Positions 28,882 through 37,889 of a stretch of DNA of 43,803 bases are shown piece by piece. Source of the stretch: a virus; the IMG/VR virus record IMGVR_UViG_3300010885_001577, positions 1 to 43,803 of that record, one strand, 5' to 3'. Each line of letters opens with the position of its first letter. Position 1 is the first letter of the stretch. The notes under the pieces were generated by a model. The model was not told the DNA's origin and did not search any database. It saw nothing but the letters and a program-made list of their open reading frames with translations. Made by a program: the position numbers and the translations under genes.

Positions 28882-29325
28882 TTACGCCGTCAAAAACAAA
28901 GTTTGTTCGGCAACACGACGGTTATGAAGACCTGCGACGGAAACACCGCCAACTTTATCCCACCTAAGGAACTGCTCACTAGCTCCTTGTATGTCGCCAG
29001 CGTTCAATAGCTTAAGCAGGGTAGAGTTTTTAAAGGCGGTGACACCAACATTGTACGCAAAAATAACTAAAGCATCAAACTGATTTTGAGTAATGTCTCT
29101 AGTAACAGCAGCGTTAACACCTTTAACAGCAGTGCTTACGTCATTAATTAGCAGCTCTGTAGCTTTAGTAGCATCAATGATGTCACCATTGCCACCCACA
29201 CCATCACCGGGAACAATCAAATGACCATAACCAACAGTCATCTTGCCACCAGAGTCAGCATAAGGTTTAGCACGGAACCCTTCTAGGGCCTTAAGTTTTT
29301 CTACACCATTGTTAGAGAAGTTCAT
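28882..29325 (-). CDS. Endolysin, T4-type lysozyme (GH24)
   Basis: The 147-residue protein carries the GH24 catalytic triad in its usual spacing: ALEGFRAKPYADSGGKMTVGYGH is read in two parts, with Glu15, Asp24 and Thr30. A conserved QFDALVIFAYNVG and the C-terminal LHNRRVAEQTLF (RRxxE) follow. There is no signal peptide or SAR helix, so export should depend on the holin next door. It degrades peptidoglycan at the end of infection. Confidence 0.9.
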   Translation of the reverse strand: MNFSNNGVEKLKALEGFRAKPYADSGGKMTVGYGHLIVPGDGVGGNGDIIDATKATELLINDVSTAVKGVNAAVTRDITQNQFDALVIFAYNVGVTAFKNSTLLKLLNAGDIQGASEQFLRWDKVGGVSVAGLHNRRVAEQTLFLTA

Positions 29326-29337
29326 GTTGTTCCTTTG

Positions 29338-29727
29338 TTAAGCAACGCTAGTAATAATACCTTTTACAACAGTAACTGTAGTTCCTGTACCTGTTGTAAA
29401 TGAGCCAGTATATCCAACCGTATCAATAGTCACAGAACCTGTGCTACTGGATGTAGAAATGCGAGTGCTACCAGTTAAAGACGTAACACCTCCGTTAGAT
29501 ATGATGATGTCTCCAGTGGGCTTAGATACATTAATGCCCGTACCAGCAGCAACAGACGTTACCCCCAGATTGACACCAGTGATAGTGCCGCCTGTGATGT
29601 TTACGTTGTTAGAGTTTTGAGTAGCTAGATCTCCAAACACTTTGTTACTAAGTTTTTGAAACCATTCTCTCCAAACAAAACTTTCTCCAATTTTGTCTTG
29701 GGGAATAGGAGTTGTTAGTCTTTGCAT
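29338..29727 (-). CDS. Small fibre/spike-like protein (129 aa)
   Basis: I chose ATG 29727 (AAGGAG upstream). The N-terminus MQRLTTPIPQDKIGESFVWREWFQKL is read in two parts and resembles virion-attachment segments of small phage fibre proteins; the rest is Gly/Thr/Ser-rich with short repeats (NITGGTITG, GTGINVSKPTGDIIIS). It overlaps the PurD-like gene by 13 nt. A structural role is inferred; it could be a small tail spike or a fibre adaptor. Confidence 0.55.
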   Translation of the reverse strand: MQRLTTPIPQDKIGESFVWREWFQKLSNKVFGDLATQNSNNVNITGGTITGVNLGVTSVAAGTGINVSKPTGDIIISNGGVTSLTGSTRISTSSSTGSVTIDTVGYTGSFTTGTGTTVTVVKGIITSVA

Positions 29728-31055
29728 TCGCAATACTCCTTGTCTGAATAGCCCATCTTTTTAAGCTCTGGCAATTGTTTTTCTAACCTGCATCCAATGT
29801 CAATGCGATAGCCAATGCTGTTGGGGATGTTAATTTTCTTTTTCAGAGTCTTGTAGCACGCATCACGAGCGTCTTCAACAGTCTCACCAGTACCAGTAAC
29901 AATGCAGACGTAGTTGCCAGCAGTTACAAACTGCTCGTGTTTAAGTTTGACCTTGCCATCAACCATAGCAGGAGCTACACCGCGCTTGACGTAAGCAAGG
30001 TGGACGTTCTTAATAACATCCTCATCAGTCAAATCAAACATGGGATAGCCAGCATGTTCATCTTGAGGCACACCTTTGTTGTGTGGGTATGGGGGCATAG
30101 ACACCACTACACCACAGGCAATGTCTTTGCTAACTTTCAGTGTGTCTTTACCATCAAGCATGTCCAACATCCACTGAGCTGGATCACCTTTGTGCAAAGC
30201 TTGTTGGATCATAAACAAGGGCCAACCCGGGCGCATAGTGAACTCCAAAGGCCACGGAGTACCCTTGTCATCAATGATGCAGTTGACATCAATGTAACCA
30301 GTGTAGCGCAACCCATGCAGGTAACCTTCCAAGGGCTTAAGAACTTTGTCAGCCAATAACGAGTCTTCTACATAGTAAAGAATGGTTCCTTCTTCACCAG
30401 TAGAGACACCCAAATCACCAGCTAACAGCTTCTTGAACTCATGGTTAATACATAAATGCTTAGAGAAACCGCCAGTACCAAACCAACCACCGACAGCAAT
30501 TTCAATTCCCCCATGAAACTCCTGAAGAATAAAAGAGCCTTTGTACGCATTTGATTTCTTCCATTTCTGAAGCATAAACACCATGTCAGCAGGAGATTTA
30601 GACACGTAGCTTAAAGCCTTGTCACCATCACCCAAAGGCTTAGACACATACCGTTTGTTGTTCTTAATAACAAATGCAATCGCTTCATCGTAGCTCTTGA
30701 ACTCTGTAGATGGGATCACCGGGATACCAGCACGTTCAAAAACATCTGCACCATGTTGTCGGTCTTGTTCCCAACGATTAGTGTCAATGCTAGGCCCAAT
30801 GATAGGATAGCCTTTGTCTCGATAGCGTTCTAGTTGGTGAATGTACTTGGTGTTGTCTGTACAGAAGATTAGGTTAGCCCAGTTCATGTGAGCTTCCCAA
30901 TCATTGACACGGGTAATCAAACCACCATCACCAACTTGAGAACGAGTACCGTCAGGGTGGTTACGGATGTAGCATTTGACTATGTGACCATAAGCTTGGC
31001 AACGAAGAGCAAAGTCTAGGCACACACTGCCTGCGTCAATAATTAAAATGTTCAT
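29715..31055 (-). CDS. PurD-like ATP-grasp enzyme (phosphoribosylamine-glycine ligase-like)
   Basis: The 446-residue protein matches GARS/PurD in length (E. coli about 429) and order. An N-terminal Rossmann-like strand (MNILIIDAGSVCLDFALRC) is followed by an ATP-grasp domain (NKRYVSKPLGDGDKALSYV near residues 133-151; SFILQEFHGGIEIAVGGWF near 173-191; PLEFTMRPGWP near 270) and a C-terminal domain (VCIVTGTGETVEDARDACY). The metal-binding motif of PurD (xEFNxRFGDPE) is altered to LEFTMRPGWP, so substrate or activity may differ. It lies between structural and lysis genes. It may support purine synthesis or ligate another amine. Confidence 0.75.
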   Translation of the reverse strand: MNILIIDAGSVCLDFALRCQAYGHIVKCYIRNHPDGTRSQVGDGGLITRVNDWEAHMNWANLIFCTDNTKYIHQLERYRDKGYPIIGPSIDTNRWEQDRQHGADVFERAGIPVIPSTEFKSYDEAIAFVIKNNKRYVSKPLGDGDKALSYVSKSPADMVFMLQKWKKSNAYKGSFILQEFHGGIEIAVGGWFGTGGFSKHLCINHEFKKLLAGDLGVSTGEEGTILYYVEDSLLADKVLKPLEGYLHGLRYTGYIDVNCIIDDKGTPWPLEFTMRPGWPLFMIQQALHKGDPAQWMLDMLDGKDTLKVSKDIACGVVVSMPPYPHNKGVPQDEHAGYPMFDLTDEDVIKNVHLAYVKRGVAPAMVDGKVKLKHEQFVTAGNYVCIVTGTGETVEDARDACYKTLKKKINIPNSIGYRIDIGCRLEKQLPELKKMGYSDKEYCECKD

Positions 31056-34000
31056 TGCAGTTTAGCCTTTTTCTTTTCAAGATTTATTTTTTCACGTTCA
31101 AGACGTTTAGCTTCTTTAATGTGAGTTGGAGTTACTTGTTCTCTACCTGCTTCAATTTCTTTTTGGTGGTAGTTCCAAGCATTCTTTTCAGACCGTAATT
31201 TACGATCTTCTTTGTCTACTTTACGTTGCTCTGGAGTTTTGCCATATACAGGAAAACCTAGTGTACCCAATGCTGCACGTTTAAGACCTTCTCCGGGTGG
31301 AGCTGTATCCGCAGCTTGTATTTGAAAAGGTGTAGCAGATTGAGCAATAACTTTAGCACGACCAAGAGCTTCATCAATTTTAGGATTGCCAGTGTAATCT
31401 TCTGGAATAAGTTTTTGGGCTTGAGGACTAGCGTACTCCGTACCAGCCAAACCAACCCACAAAGCTTTAGGCACAAACCCTAACTTACTAGCAAGTGTTT
31501 TGTCTGGATCAGCAATCCAATGGTACGGTTCCATAGCGTGTTTCATAGCTTGCATAGACGTACCATCAGGCCATTCAATACGAGTTGGATCTTTGTTCTC
31601 CCAGCTAGGACGATTAGCTGTCATCAAGTTAATGCCGTTGATCAAAGTAAAGTAAGTCAACGCAGTCTTAAACTGATACAACCTAGCGTAGTCTGCTTTG
31701 GTTGTAGGAGTCATCATGCCTTTAACACCCTCTACAGGATGCCATTTTGTAGGGTTCAGTTCTTTAGGCAAAGCAGAAGTAAAAGCACGTAGCGTAGAAA
31801 TAGTCCAGTCAGGAGCAAACAAAGCTACTTGCAATCCACGCCGACCAGCAGGGCTGTACGCAGCCATAGCCATACGCTTAGCAAACTCATTGTTAGTTTG
31901 TGTTGCAATGTCAAACCAATTAAGACCACCAAAACTTTCGTTTACAAACCTAGCGATCTCTTGACGTTGTTTTGCTTCATCAAAAGGCTTGCCTTCTTTA
32001 GCAGCAGTCATACGAGCTTTATCAAGGTACGCATCAGCTACCATGATCTTGCCACCAGTATGCAAGTAGTCCCATGTGTACTTGTCAAACATGCCTAAAG
32101 TATATTTTTCAACAGTAGACAAAGATTTTTCAAGTACACGAGTTTTGGGGCCGTATTTACCAACCATAGAGTCAGCAAACTTACCAATAGATGTAAGCAT
32201 ACCTTGAGATACATCTTCAGGTACTTCTAACATTAAGCCAGCGTCTCTAATCCATTTGTCTACGTTGTCACCAACACCACCTTTGCGGTATTGATCTACA
32301 GCTTTAGAGATAGCAGATAACTGTAGTTCTTTACCAGTCACATCTTTAACAGCTTTCTCTACAGCAGGCAATACTAGTGCTTCTTTAATGGGAGTCCAAA
32401 TAGGAATGCCAGAACTAGACATAACTTCCATCATGGATTTAGCATGAAAGAAACTGCCTATAACGTTAAAACGTTTAGTAAGTTGAGACACAAACCCAAG
32501 AGCTTCCATAAGCTTTCCGGGAGGTGCATCAAATACAAACTTCAAAGCAGGAGCCATGTCAGGATGTACAGCCATGCCAGCAAACTGAGCACTGTCTATA
32601 GTCTTCCAGTTGTATGGAATTGGGTTGTCTTTGTTAACTTCACGAATCAAAGCCTCACCAGCAGGGTTACGGATCTGCATTAGGCTTTCTACAAGATTTT
32701 TGTTTTCAATTGCTTTCTCAACAGAAGAAGCATAGTCGTGATAGATCTCAGCAAGGTTATCCGTCTTAAGTTTAAAGCGGTAGTTCTCACCCTTCTCTTC
32801 TAACCAAGCATTCATCTTATTAAGATGGTCTACAAGGTCTTCACGAGTCTTTAGTACACGTTCTTTACCGTACTTAGTTGTAGTTTTGCTGCCATCACCT
32901 TTACCACCTGTACCAAACAAATCTTGGATTAGTTCTTGTAGAGCAGTAGGAGGTGCATCACCTTCAGACACAACGTTACGAGCTACGTAATCTTCATGCC
33001 AACCTTTAATGACACCCGCATCAAGAGCACGTTTACCAAGCTCATCCATAAGAGCACGGAATTTATCAGCAACTTGTTTTGCTTTACCAGTAAGCGTTAC
33101 ACCCTTATCAATGTCATACGTTAACTTGTTAAGGTCAACGTCTTTACCTGCCATGTCTAGCAAGTCTTTGGTGTTGTTACTAGTAACTCGCTCGTTAGCA
33201 GCTTTGTTACGCAGGTTAATGCCTGTGTACTTTTCAGTTTCAGAGATAGGCTCTAACCAAGTTTTTTGATACTCTTTGTAACCCTCAAAAAACTCAATGG
33301 CTTTAGTTTCACCGTGTTTTTCATAAATCTCTTGAGCAATTTCATCAAATTCTTGTTGGCTCTTAACGTCACGAGGATCAGTTTTAGTACGATCTACAGC
33401 AACACGAGATTCTCTAGAAGCACGAACAGCACGAGCTTCATCAGAAATAGCTACACCACTTTTAATTGGAGGAAGTTTTCCACCAGCAGCTTCGTGAGCA
33501 TCGTACAACGCAGTACCAACTCCTTTGCGCCTATGTTTTTCTCCCACTTGTATGTCTATAGGCCCACCGTCAGGCATGTATGTTAATCTTCCAAGTTCTT
33601 CACCAGCAGAATTTTTTGCCACTAAAGAAATTGGTTCCCCATATTGCATACGAACAATGTTAGAAAAAGCAGTTGGCGCAGGTGCAGTTTCTATAGATGC
33701 TTGTTCTCCGCCTTTTAAATTAACAATAGTTTGTTTTGGAGCTACAGGTTCGCCAGTAGCCTTAGCTTTTTTTTCAGCAATAGCTTTAAGAGCAGCTTTG
33801 TTAGTTTGGTTTTCATACTGAGCTTTAGTTTGACCTTCAGCAATAGGGGTCTTAGTATGCTCAGCTTCATGTTGAAGAACAAAGTCAGCCCATTCTTGAG
33901 CAGTTGTAAACGCATTCTCTGCAATAGGAAACACACCATCTACTTGAGGTTTAGTCCAAGCTTTGTCTAAGAACTGTTGATACGTATGCTCAGGGTTAAA

Positions 34001-35212
34001 ACCAATCTCATTAGTGTCTCGTTTGAACCGAGCACCTACAACACCACCATCAGTCTTACGTGTCATGCCCCTATCAATAACAACAGGAACACCTTCGACT
34101 GTTTCAGGTGTACGGAACAACTCAAAGTTCTTATCACCAGCCTCACGTAGGTCAGTAGTGTGCAACCCATCTTTTTGAGATGGTTTAGTTTGTTCGACTT
34201 GACCAAGATCAGCAGCACGGTTCCAAGCTTCTTTACGATTTAAGAAGTTACCGTTCTCATCAACAAAACCTTGTGTGTGAGTGTCAGCGGTTTCTGCTTT
34301 ACGCTTTTCATTGTGCTTGGGGCCATGCAACTCAATCTCACCAGTCTCGTTGTTTTTAAATGCAGCTTGAACAACTTTAGCTTGAGCATCTTTTTTAGCT
34401 TTGTTGGCTTTAAGGCCATCAAGAAAAGCTTTTTGTTCTTCAGGTGTTGAGTTAACTTTAGAAGGTGCTTCTGGAGGCAATGGCTTTTCATCAGCAGTGC
34501 TATGAAGACTGCTACGTATTTTGTTAGTAGCAGATTGACCTGCTTCAAATAGTTTTTTACCAGCAGGATTAAATCCAGGCATAGCTGCTCCAGCAGCAGC
34601 AGTAGCTGCAACTTTAACTGGATCAACTTTACCTTCACTGGCTAACTCAGATCCAGCTTCAATACCACCCATCAACGTAGCTGACACTCCACGTTGAACA
34701 ATAGGTTTAGTCAAAAGTTTTCCTGCAACTTCAGGAGCAGTCTTAGGAGACATGCCTGCAAGATTAGTCAGTGTTGCAGCAGCAAACGTTCCATACGGAC
34801 GTTGTTGTTTTTCTATTTGACGTTGCTTGTAGTCTTCTGGAGCAAATGCTTCGTGCATCCAATTAGTTACTTTTTGAGCAGCACCAGATGCAACAAATGC
34901 TGCACCTAAACCACCAGCAAGTTCTACAGCAGCCGCAGCAACGGGGCCAACAACAGGAACAGTAGCTATTGCTGCCGCAGGAGTAGCTACAGCAGCCATA
35001 CCAGCACCAAACCCTGCAAGACCAGCAGCAGCACTAGGCATTGTCTCAACAGCAGTACGACCAATGTTGTGCCAACGGCTACCAACTACAGGCTGTTTAC
35101 TCTCAGCAGCTTTAGCTGGGGCTATAGTCTCCCAGCCATCATCAGCAGGCTTAGCAGCAGGCGTAGCTGTGCTACTAGGAACAATAGTTTCCCATCCGTC
35201 ATTAGCTGCCAT
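31052..35212 (-). CDS. Large polyvalent internal virion/ejection protein (1386 aa)
   Basis: The protein starts with two DGWETI repeats (residues 5-10 and 25-30). A hydrophobic Ala/Gly stretch (about 55-115) may insert in membranes. HEAEH near residue 447 is an HEXXH metalloprotease-like site. A GNAT-like block, KHRRKGVGTALYDAHE, lies near residue 555. Long helical regions follow, up to a Lys/Glu-rich end. Such mosaics are typical of proteins packed in the head and injected with DNA. It overlaps the PurD-like gene by ATGA. Enzyme activities are suggested by motifs only. VTSN at 33176 is a 12-mer copy. Confidence 0.7.
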   Translation of the reverse strand: MAANDGWETIVPSSTATPAAKPADDGWETIAPAKAAESKQPVVGSRWHNIGRTAVETMPSAAAGLAGFGAGMAAVATPAAAIATVPVVGPVAAAAVELAGGLGAAFVASGAAQKVTNWMHEAFAPEDYKQRQIEKQQRPYGTFAAATLTNLAGMSPKTAPEVAGKLLTKPIVQRGVSATLMGGIEAGSELASEGKVDPVKVAATAAAGAAMPGFNPAGKKLFEAGQSATNKIRSSLHSTADEKPLPPEAPSKVNSTPEEQKAFLDGLKANKAKKDAQAKVVQAAFKNNETGEIELHGPKHNEKRKAETADTHTQGFVDENGNFLNRKEAWNRAADLGQVEQTKPSQKDGLHTTDLREAGDKNFELFRTPETVEGVPVVIDRGMTRKTDGGVVGARFKRDTNEIGFNPEHTYQQFLDKAWTKPQVDGVFPIAENAFTTAQEWADFVLQHEAEHTKTPIAEGQTKAQYENQTNKAALKAIAEKKAKATGEPVAPKQTIVNLKGGEQASIETAPAPTAFSNIVRMQYGEPISLVAKNSAGEELGRLTYMPDGGPIDIQVGEKHRRKGVGTALYDAHEAAGGKLPPIKSGVAISDEARAVRASRESRVAVDRTKTDPRDVKSQQEFDEIAQEIYEKHGETKAIEFFEGYKEYQKTWLEPISETEKYTGINLRNKAANERVTSNNTKDLLDMAGKDVDLNKLTYDIDKGVTLTGKAKQVADKFRALMDELGKRALDAGVIKGWHEDYVARNVVSEGDAPPTALQELIQDLFGTGGKGDGSKTTTKYGKERVLKTREDLVDHLNKMNAWLEEKGENYRFKLKTDNLAEIYHDYASSVEKAIENKNLVESLMQIRNPAGEALIREVNKDNPIPYNWKTIDSAQFAGMAVHPDMAPALKFVFDAPPGKLMEALGFVSQLTKRFNVIGSFFHAKSMMEVMSSSGIPIWTPIKEALVLPAVEKAVKDVTGKELQLSAISKAVDQYRKGGVGDNVDKWIRDAGLMLEVPEDVSQGMLTSIGKFADSMVGKYGPKTRVLEKSLSTVEKYTLGMFDKYTWDYLHTGGKIMVADAYLDKARMTAAKEGKPFDEAKQRQEIARFVNESFGGLNWFDIATQTNNEFAKRMAMAAYSPAGRRGLQVALFAPDWTISTLRAFTSALPKELNPTKWHPVEGVKGMMTPTTKADYARLYQFKTALTYFTLINGINLMTANRPSWENKDPTRIEWPDGTSMQAMKHAMEPYHWIADPDKTLASKLGFVPKALWVGLAGTEYASPQAQKLIPEDYTGNPKIDEALGRAKVIAQSATPFQIQAADTAPPGEGLKRAALGTLGFPVYGKTPEQRKVDKEDRKLRSEKNAWNYHQKEIEAGREQVTPTHIKEAKRLEREKINLEKKKAKLQ

Positions 35213-35214
35213 AG

Positions 35215-36549
35215 TTATTTAGCCTTACGTTGAATGGAACCATCAGGAGCTACACGGTAATCATACTTTGTTGGTTCGTACTTTTGACCACTAGCCTCAA
35301 CTTTAGATTGGAGATCAGAGTCAGCAGGTTTGTTACTAGGAACAGCAGGTTTAGCAGCGTCAGGTTTACGTCCCTTACCCATGCGTTCGTCTGGTTCTGT
35401 TCTAGTAGGAGCTAAAGTTTCTGCATGAACAGCAATGATGCCGAGCTCAGCTAGAACACGATTCTTAGCATCAGACTCAGGAAGACGTTTAGCAGCAGCA
35501 GCCAATTGATCATGTTGCTTTTTAACAACCTTAGCCATCTGAGCTTCAACACGAGTAATACCATCAGCCGTAGCTTGACTAGGTTTGTTAACCAAACGTT
35601 CTTGATCACTAGTAGCTTTAAGTTCTGCTAGTTGTTTGTTAAGCGGAGCCATTTCACGCAAAAAGTTGCTGTTAATAGAACGTTCGTTTTCTCCGTAGAG
35701 ACGGGTGATAGATGCGTCAAGCTTAGTAGTTTTAAGCGGATCTTCTTTATCACGCTTGTCTTTACGATCTTCGCCAAGAGTCTTAGCTTGCACTTTAGCA
35801 GCAGCATTAATCTTTGCTACAGTAGTTGCACGCTTAGTAACTTCTTTAGCAACTTTTTCAAGACCATCAATTTTTTGAGCTTGGATTTGAGCAGTACCAG
35901 TAAGAGTTTGTCCCAACAAGATGTCACGTTTTTCTTTAGGAGTAGCCTTATCCCAATTTGTTTGACCCACAGCTTTAACAGCAGAATCAATTGTTTCTTT
36001 TGGAAGCTGATTAAGAAACGGTTCAATGCGATCTTCAGGCATAGACCGCAAAGCAGCAGTAGCACGACCAAGGTTCTCAGCATTGAGATCTGAAGTACGC
36101 TTAGCTTCTTGAGCACCACGAGCTGCTTCTAAAGCAATGTTAGCTTCGTTTTTATTGAACTCAGTAATGTTGCCAGTAGCTTTAAGCATGGCTTGGTTAA
36201 GGATATGTCCTGCACCAGACCAATCTTTTTTAGCTACCGCATCTTTGTACTCTTGGCTTTCAACAGTAGAGTTAACAGCAGTCTTAACATCTGCTGTAGA
36301 GCTAAGATTGTTCTTAAGAACAGTGTTACGCAACTGAGACTCAGCCAACGATTGCTCTTCTTGTTGCAATTTAATAGCTGCTTCTTGACCAGCATATTGA
36401 GCTTTTAAACGATCTTGTTGAAGCTTAAGCTGTGTCTCTTCCGCAGCAGCAGCCGCTTGTTCTTTAACGTAAGGAGCAGCAGCCATGTTTTGCTGCATCT
36501 GTAGAGCAGCACTACTGCCTGCTGCCATGTCGGACATTAGGTATGCCAT
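35215..36549 (-). CDS. Internal virion protein, coiled-coil (444 aa)
   Basis: I chose ATG 36549 behind GGAG; the longer TTG start overlaps the upstream gene. The 444-residue protein is Ala/Gln/Lys/Glu-rich with long coiled-coil stretches (about residues 30-90, 220-275, 315-345). The tail becomes Pro/Lys-rich. It lies between two other internal virion protein candidates, as in T7 (gp14-gp15-gp16) by arrangement, not by sequence. It probably forms part of the inner core or ejectosome. GTTACTAGGAAC (35332) encodes VPSN here. Confidence 0.6.
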   Translation of the reverse strand: MAYLMSDMAAGSSAALQMQQNMAAAPYVKEQAAAAAEETQLKLQQDRLKAQYAGQEAAIKLQQEEQSLAESQLRNTVLKNNLSSTADVKTAVNSTVESQEYKDAVAKKDWSGAGHILNQAMLKATGNITEFNKNEANIALEAARGAQEAKRTSDLNAENLGRATAALRSMPEDRIEPFLNQLPKETIDSAVKAVGQTNWDKATPKEKRDILLGQTLTGTAQIQAQKIDGLEKVAKEVTKRATTVAKINAAAKVQAKTLGEDRKDKRDKEDPLKTTKLDASITRLYGENERSINSNFLREMAPLNKQLAELKATSDQERLVNKPSQATADGITRVEAQMAKVVKKQHDQLAAAAKRLPESDAKNRVLAELGIIAVHAETLAPTRTEPDERMGKGRKPDAAKPAVPSNKPADSDLQSKVEASGQKYEPTKYDYRVAPDGSIQRKAK

Positions 36550-36550
36550 G

Positions 36551-37876
36551 TTAAATGCTCCACTCCAACAAAGGATCAATGCTGCCTGAACTTAAACTAG
36601 GCATGTCTTGAGCTGCACCTGCTACCCAGCTAGGAGAATAGTTGCTGTAAGAAGTAACACCAGTGTTACCAAACATACCACTAAGTCCAGAGAACCCTTG
36701 ACCAATAGCACCAAGACCTTGCATAACGCCTTGTTGGTTTTGACTAGAAACAGTGTTGCCCAAAGCAGCAGCGTTGTAAGGACTTTGACCAACACCAGCA
36801 CCAGCAGCTAACTTGCTAAGGTAATCAGTCATAAAGCTATAGTAACCTTGTTGACCAGTTTTTTGTAAAGCTTGTTGTTCACCACCGGAATACAATTGAC
36901 CAGTAGCCGCAGCAGCTCGTTGAGATGCTTGTAAAGCAGGTTGCATAACACCAGTGTTGTACTGTGTGTATCCCGGCATAGCTTCAATGTTTGCAGAGCC
37001 TCCCGGAGCCATAGCACCAGCATACGTAGCAGCAAAACCCGGACGATATGGAGCAAATGGATCAGCAGAGCTTTGAGCAGCTTGAGCACTAGGCTGATTA
37101 AAAAGCGAATTGATACCACCAGCAATATTTAATATGCTAGGTAAATCACCTGCAAAACTACTAAAACTGTTTGTGTCTGCCATACCACCACCTCCTGTTG
37201 TTTCAAATGAAGAGTTAGCTCCAAACGAAGAACCTAAGTTTGCACCTAACCCTAATAAACCTGCTGCTCCAAAAAGAGTACCTAAATTAGACGGCGATGA
37301 TCCTGAAGAACTACCTGTAGTTACACTACTAGGATTAATAACATTGCCTGTTGGGTTAGCATTGTTACCGCTTATACCACCACTTAAAACATTAGGACTA
37401 CCAGACAATTTACTGCCAACATAGCCAGCTAATTTTAAAGGAAGAGGAGCAAATCCTTTAATTGCTGTTCCAATTAAATTACGCACTAAGTTCATGCGTG
37501 TAGCTTCTTCTTCGGGTGTAGCTCCACCTCCAGCAGCTCCACTAAAGTATTGGTCGCTAGTAACTCCTGCTCCACGTATGCCAAAGTTATAAGCTGATGA
37601 TCCAACATCAGGAGCAGTAGCTCTGTATATAGCTTCTTTTAATCCGGGATCATTAAAGTTGTAGGTAAAGTTAGGCCCAGCAGGAGCTTGAAACATCTTA
37701 GCGTAAGCTAAGTTTTGTTCAGGAGTTAGTTTTTGATAAGCAGTAGCGCCGTACTGCGACATCCCATCGTCACCGGGTCTACCAGTAGAGTATGAAGATG
37801 ACGGAGGCGAACTGTCAACCATGCCCCGGCTATCACCACCAGAACCTTCTCCGCTATATCCAAATCCATCTGGCAT
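36551..37876 (-). CDS. Gly/Ser/Ala-rich internal virion protein (441 aa)
   Basis: The 441-residue product is low in charge. It has a Gly/Ser-rich N-terminus (MPDGFGYSGEGSGGDSRGM), a hydrophobic middle (TAIKGFAPLPLKLAGYVG; NLGTLFGAAGLLGLGANLG) and a Gln/Ala/Gly-rich C-terminal half with QASQRAAAATGQLYSGG. The pattern suits T7 gp14-like ejection proteins that form a channel. It directly follows the tail-knob genes. Function is inferred from composition and order. Confidence 0.6.
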   Translation of the reverse strand: MPDGFGYSGEGSGGDSRGMVDSSPPSSSYSTGRPGDDGMSQYGATAYQKLTPEQNLAYAKMFQAPAGPNFTYNFNDPGLKEAIYRATAPDVGSSAYNFGIRGAGVTSDQYFSGAAGGGATPEEEATRMNLVRNLIGTAIKGFAPLPLKLAGYVGSKLSGSPNVLSGGISGNNANPTGNVINPSSVTTGSSSGSSPSNLGTLFGAAGLLGLGANLGSSFGANSSFETTGGGGMADTNSFSSFAGDLPSILNIAGGINSLFNQPSAQAAQSSADPFAPYRPGFAATYAGAMAPGGSANIEAMPGYTQYNTGVMQPALQASQRAAAATGQLYSGGEQQALQKTGQQGYYSFMTDYLSKLAAGAGVGQSPYNAAALGNTVSSQNQQGVMQGLGAIGQGFSGLSGMFGNTGVTSYSNYSPSWVAGAAQDMPSLSSGSIDPLLEWSI

Positions 37877-37889
37877 ATTATTTTCCTAG

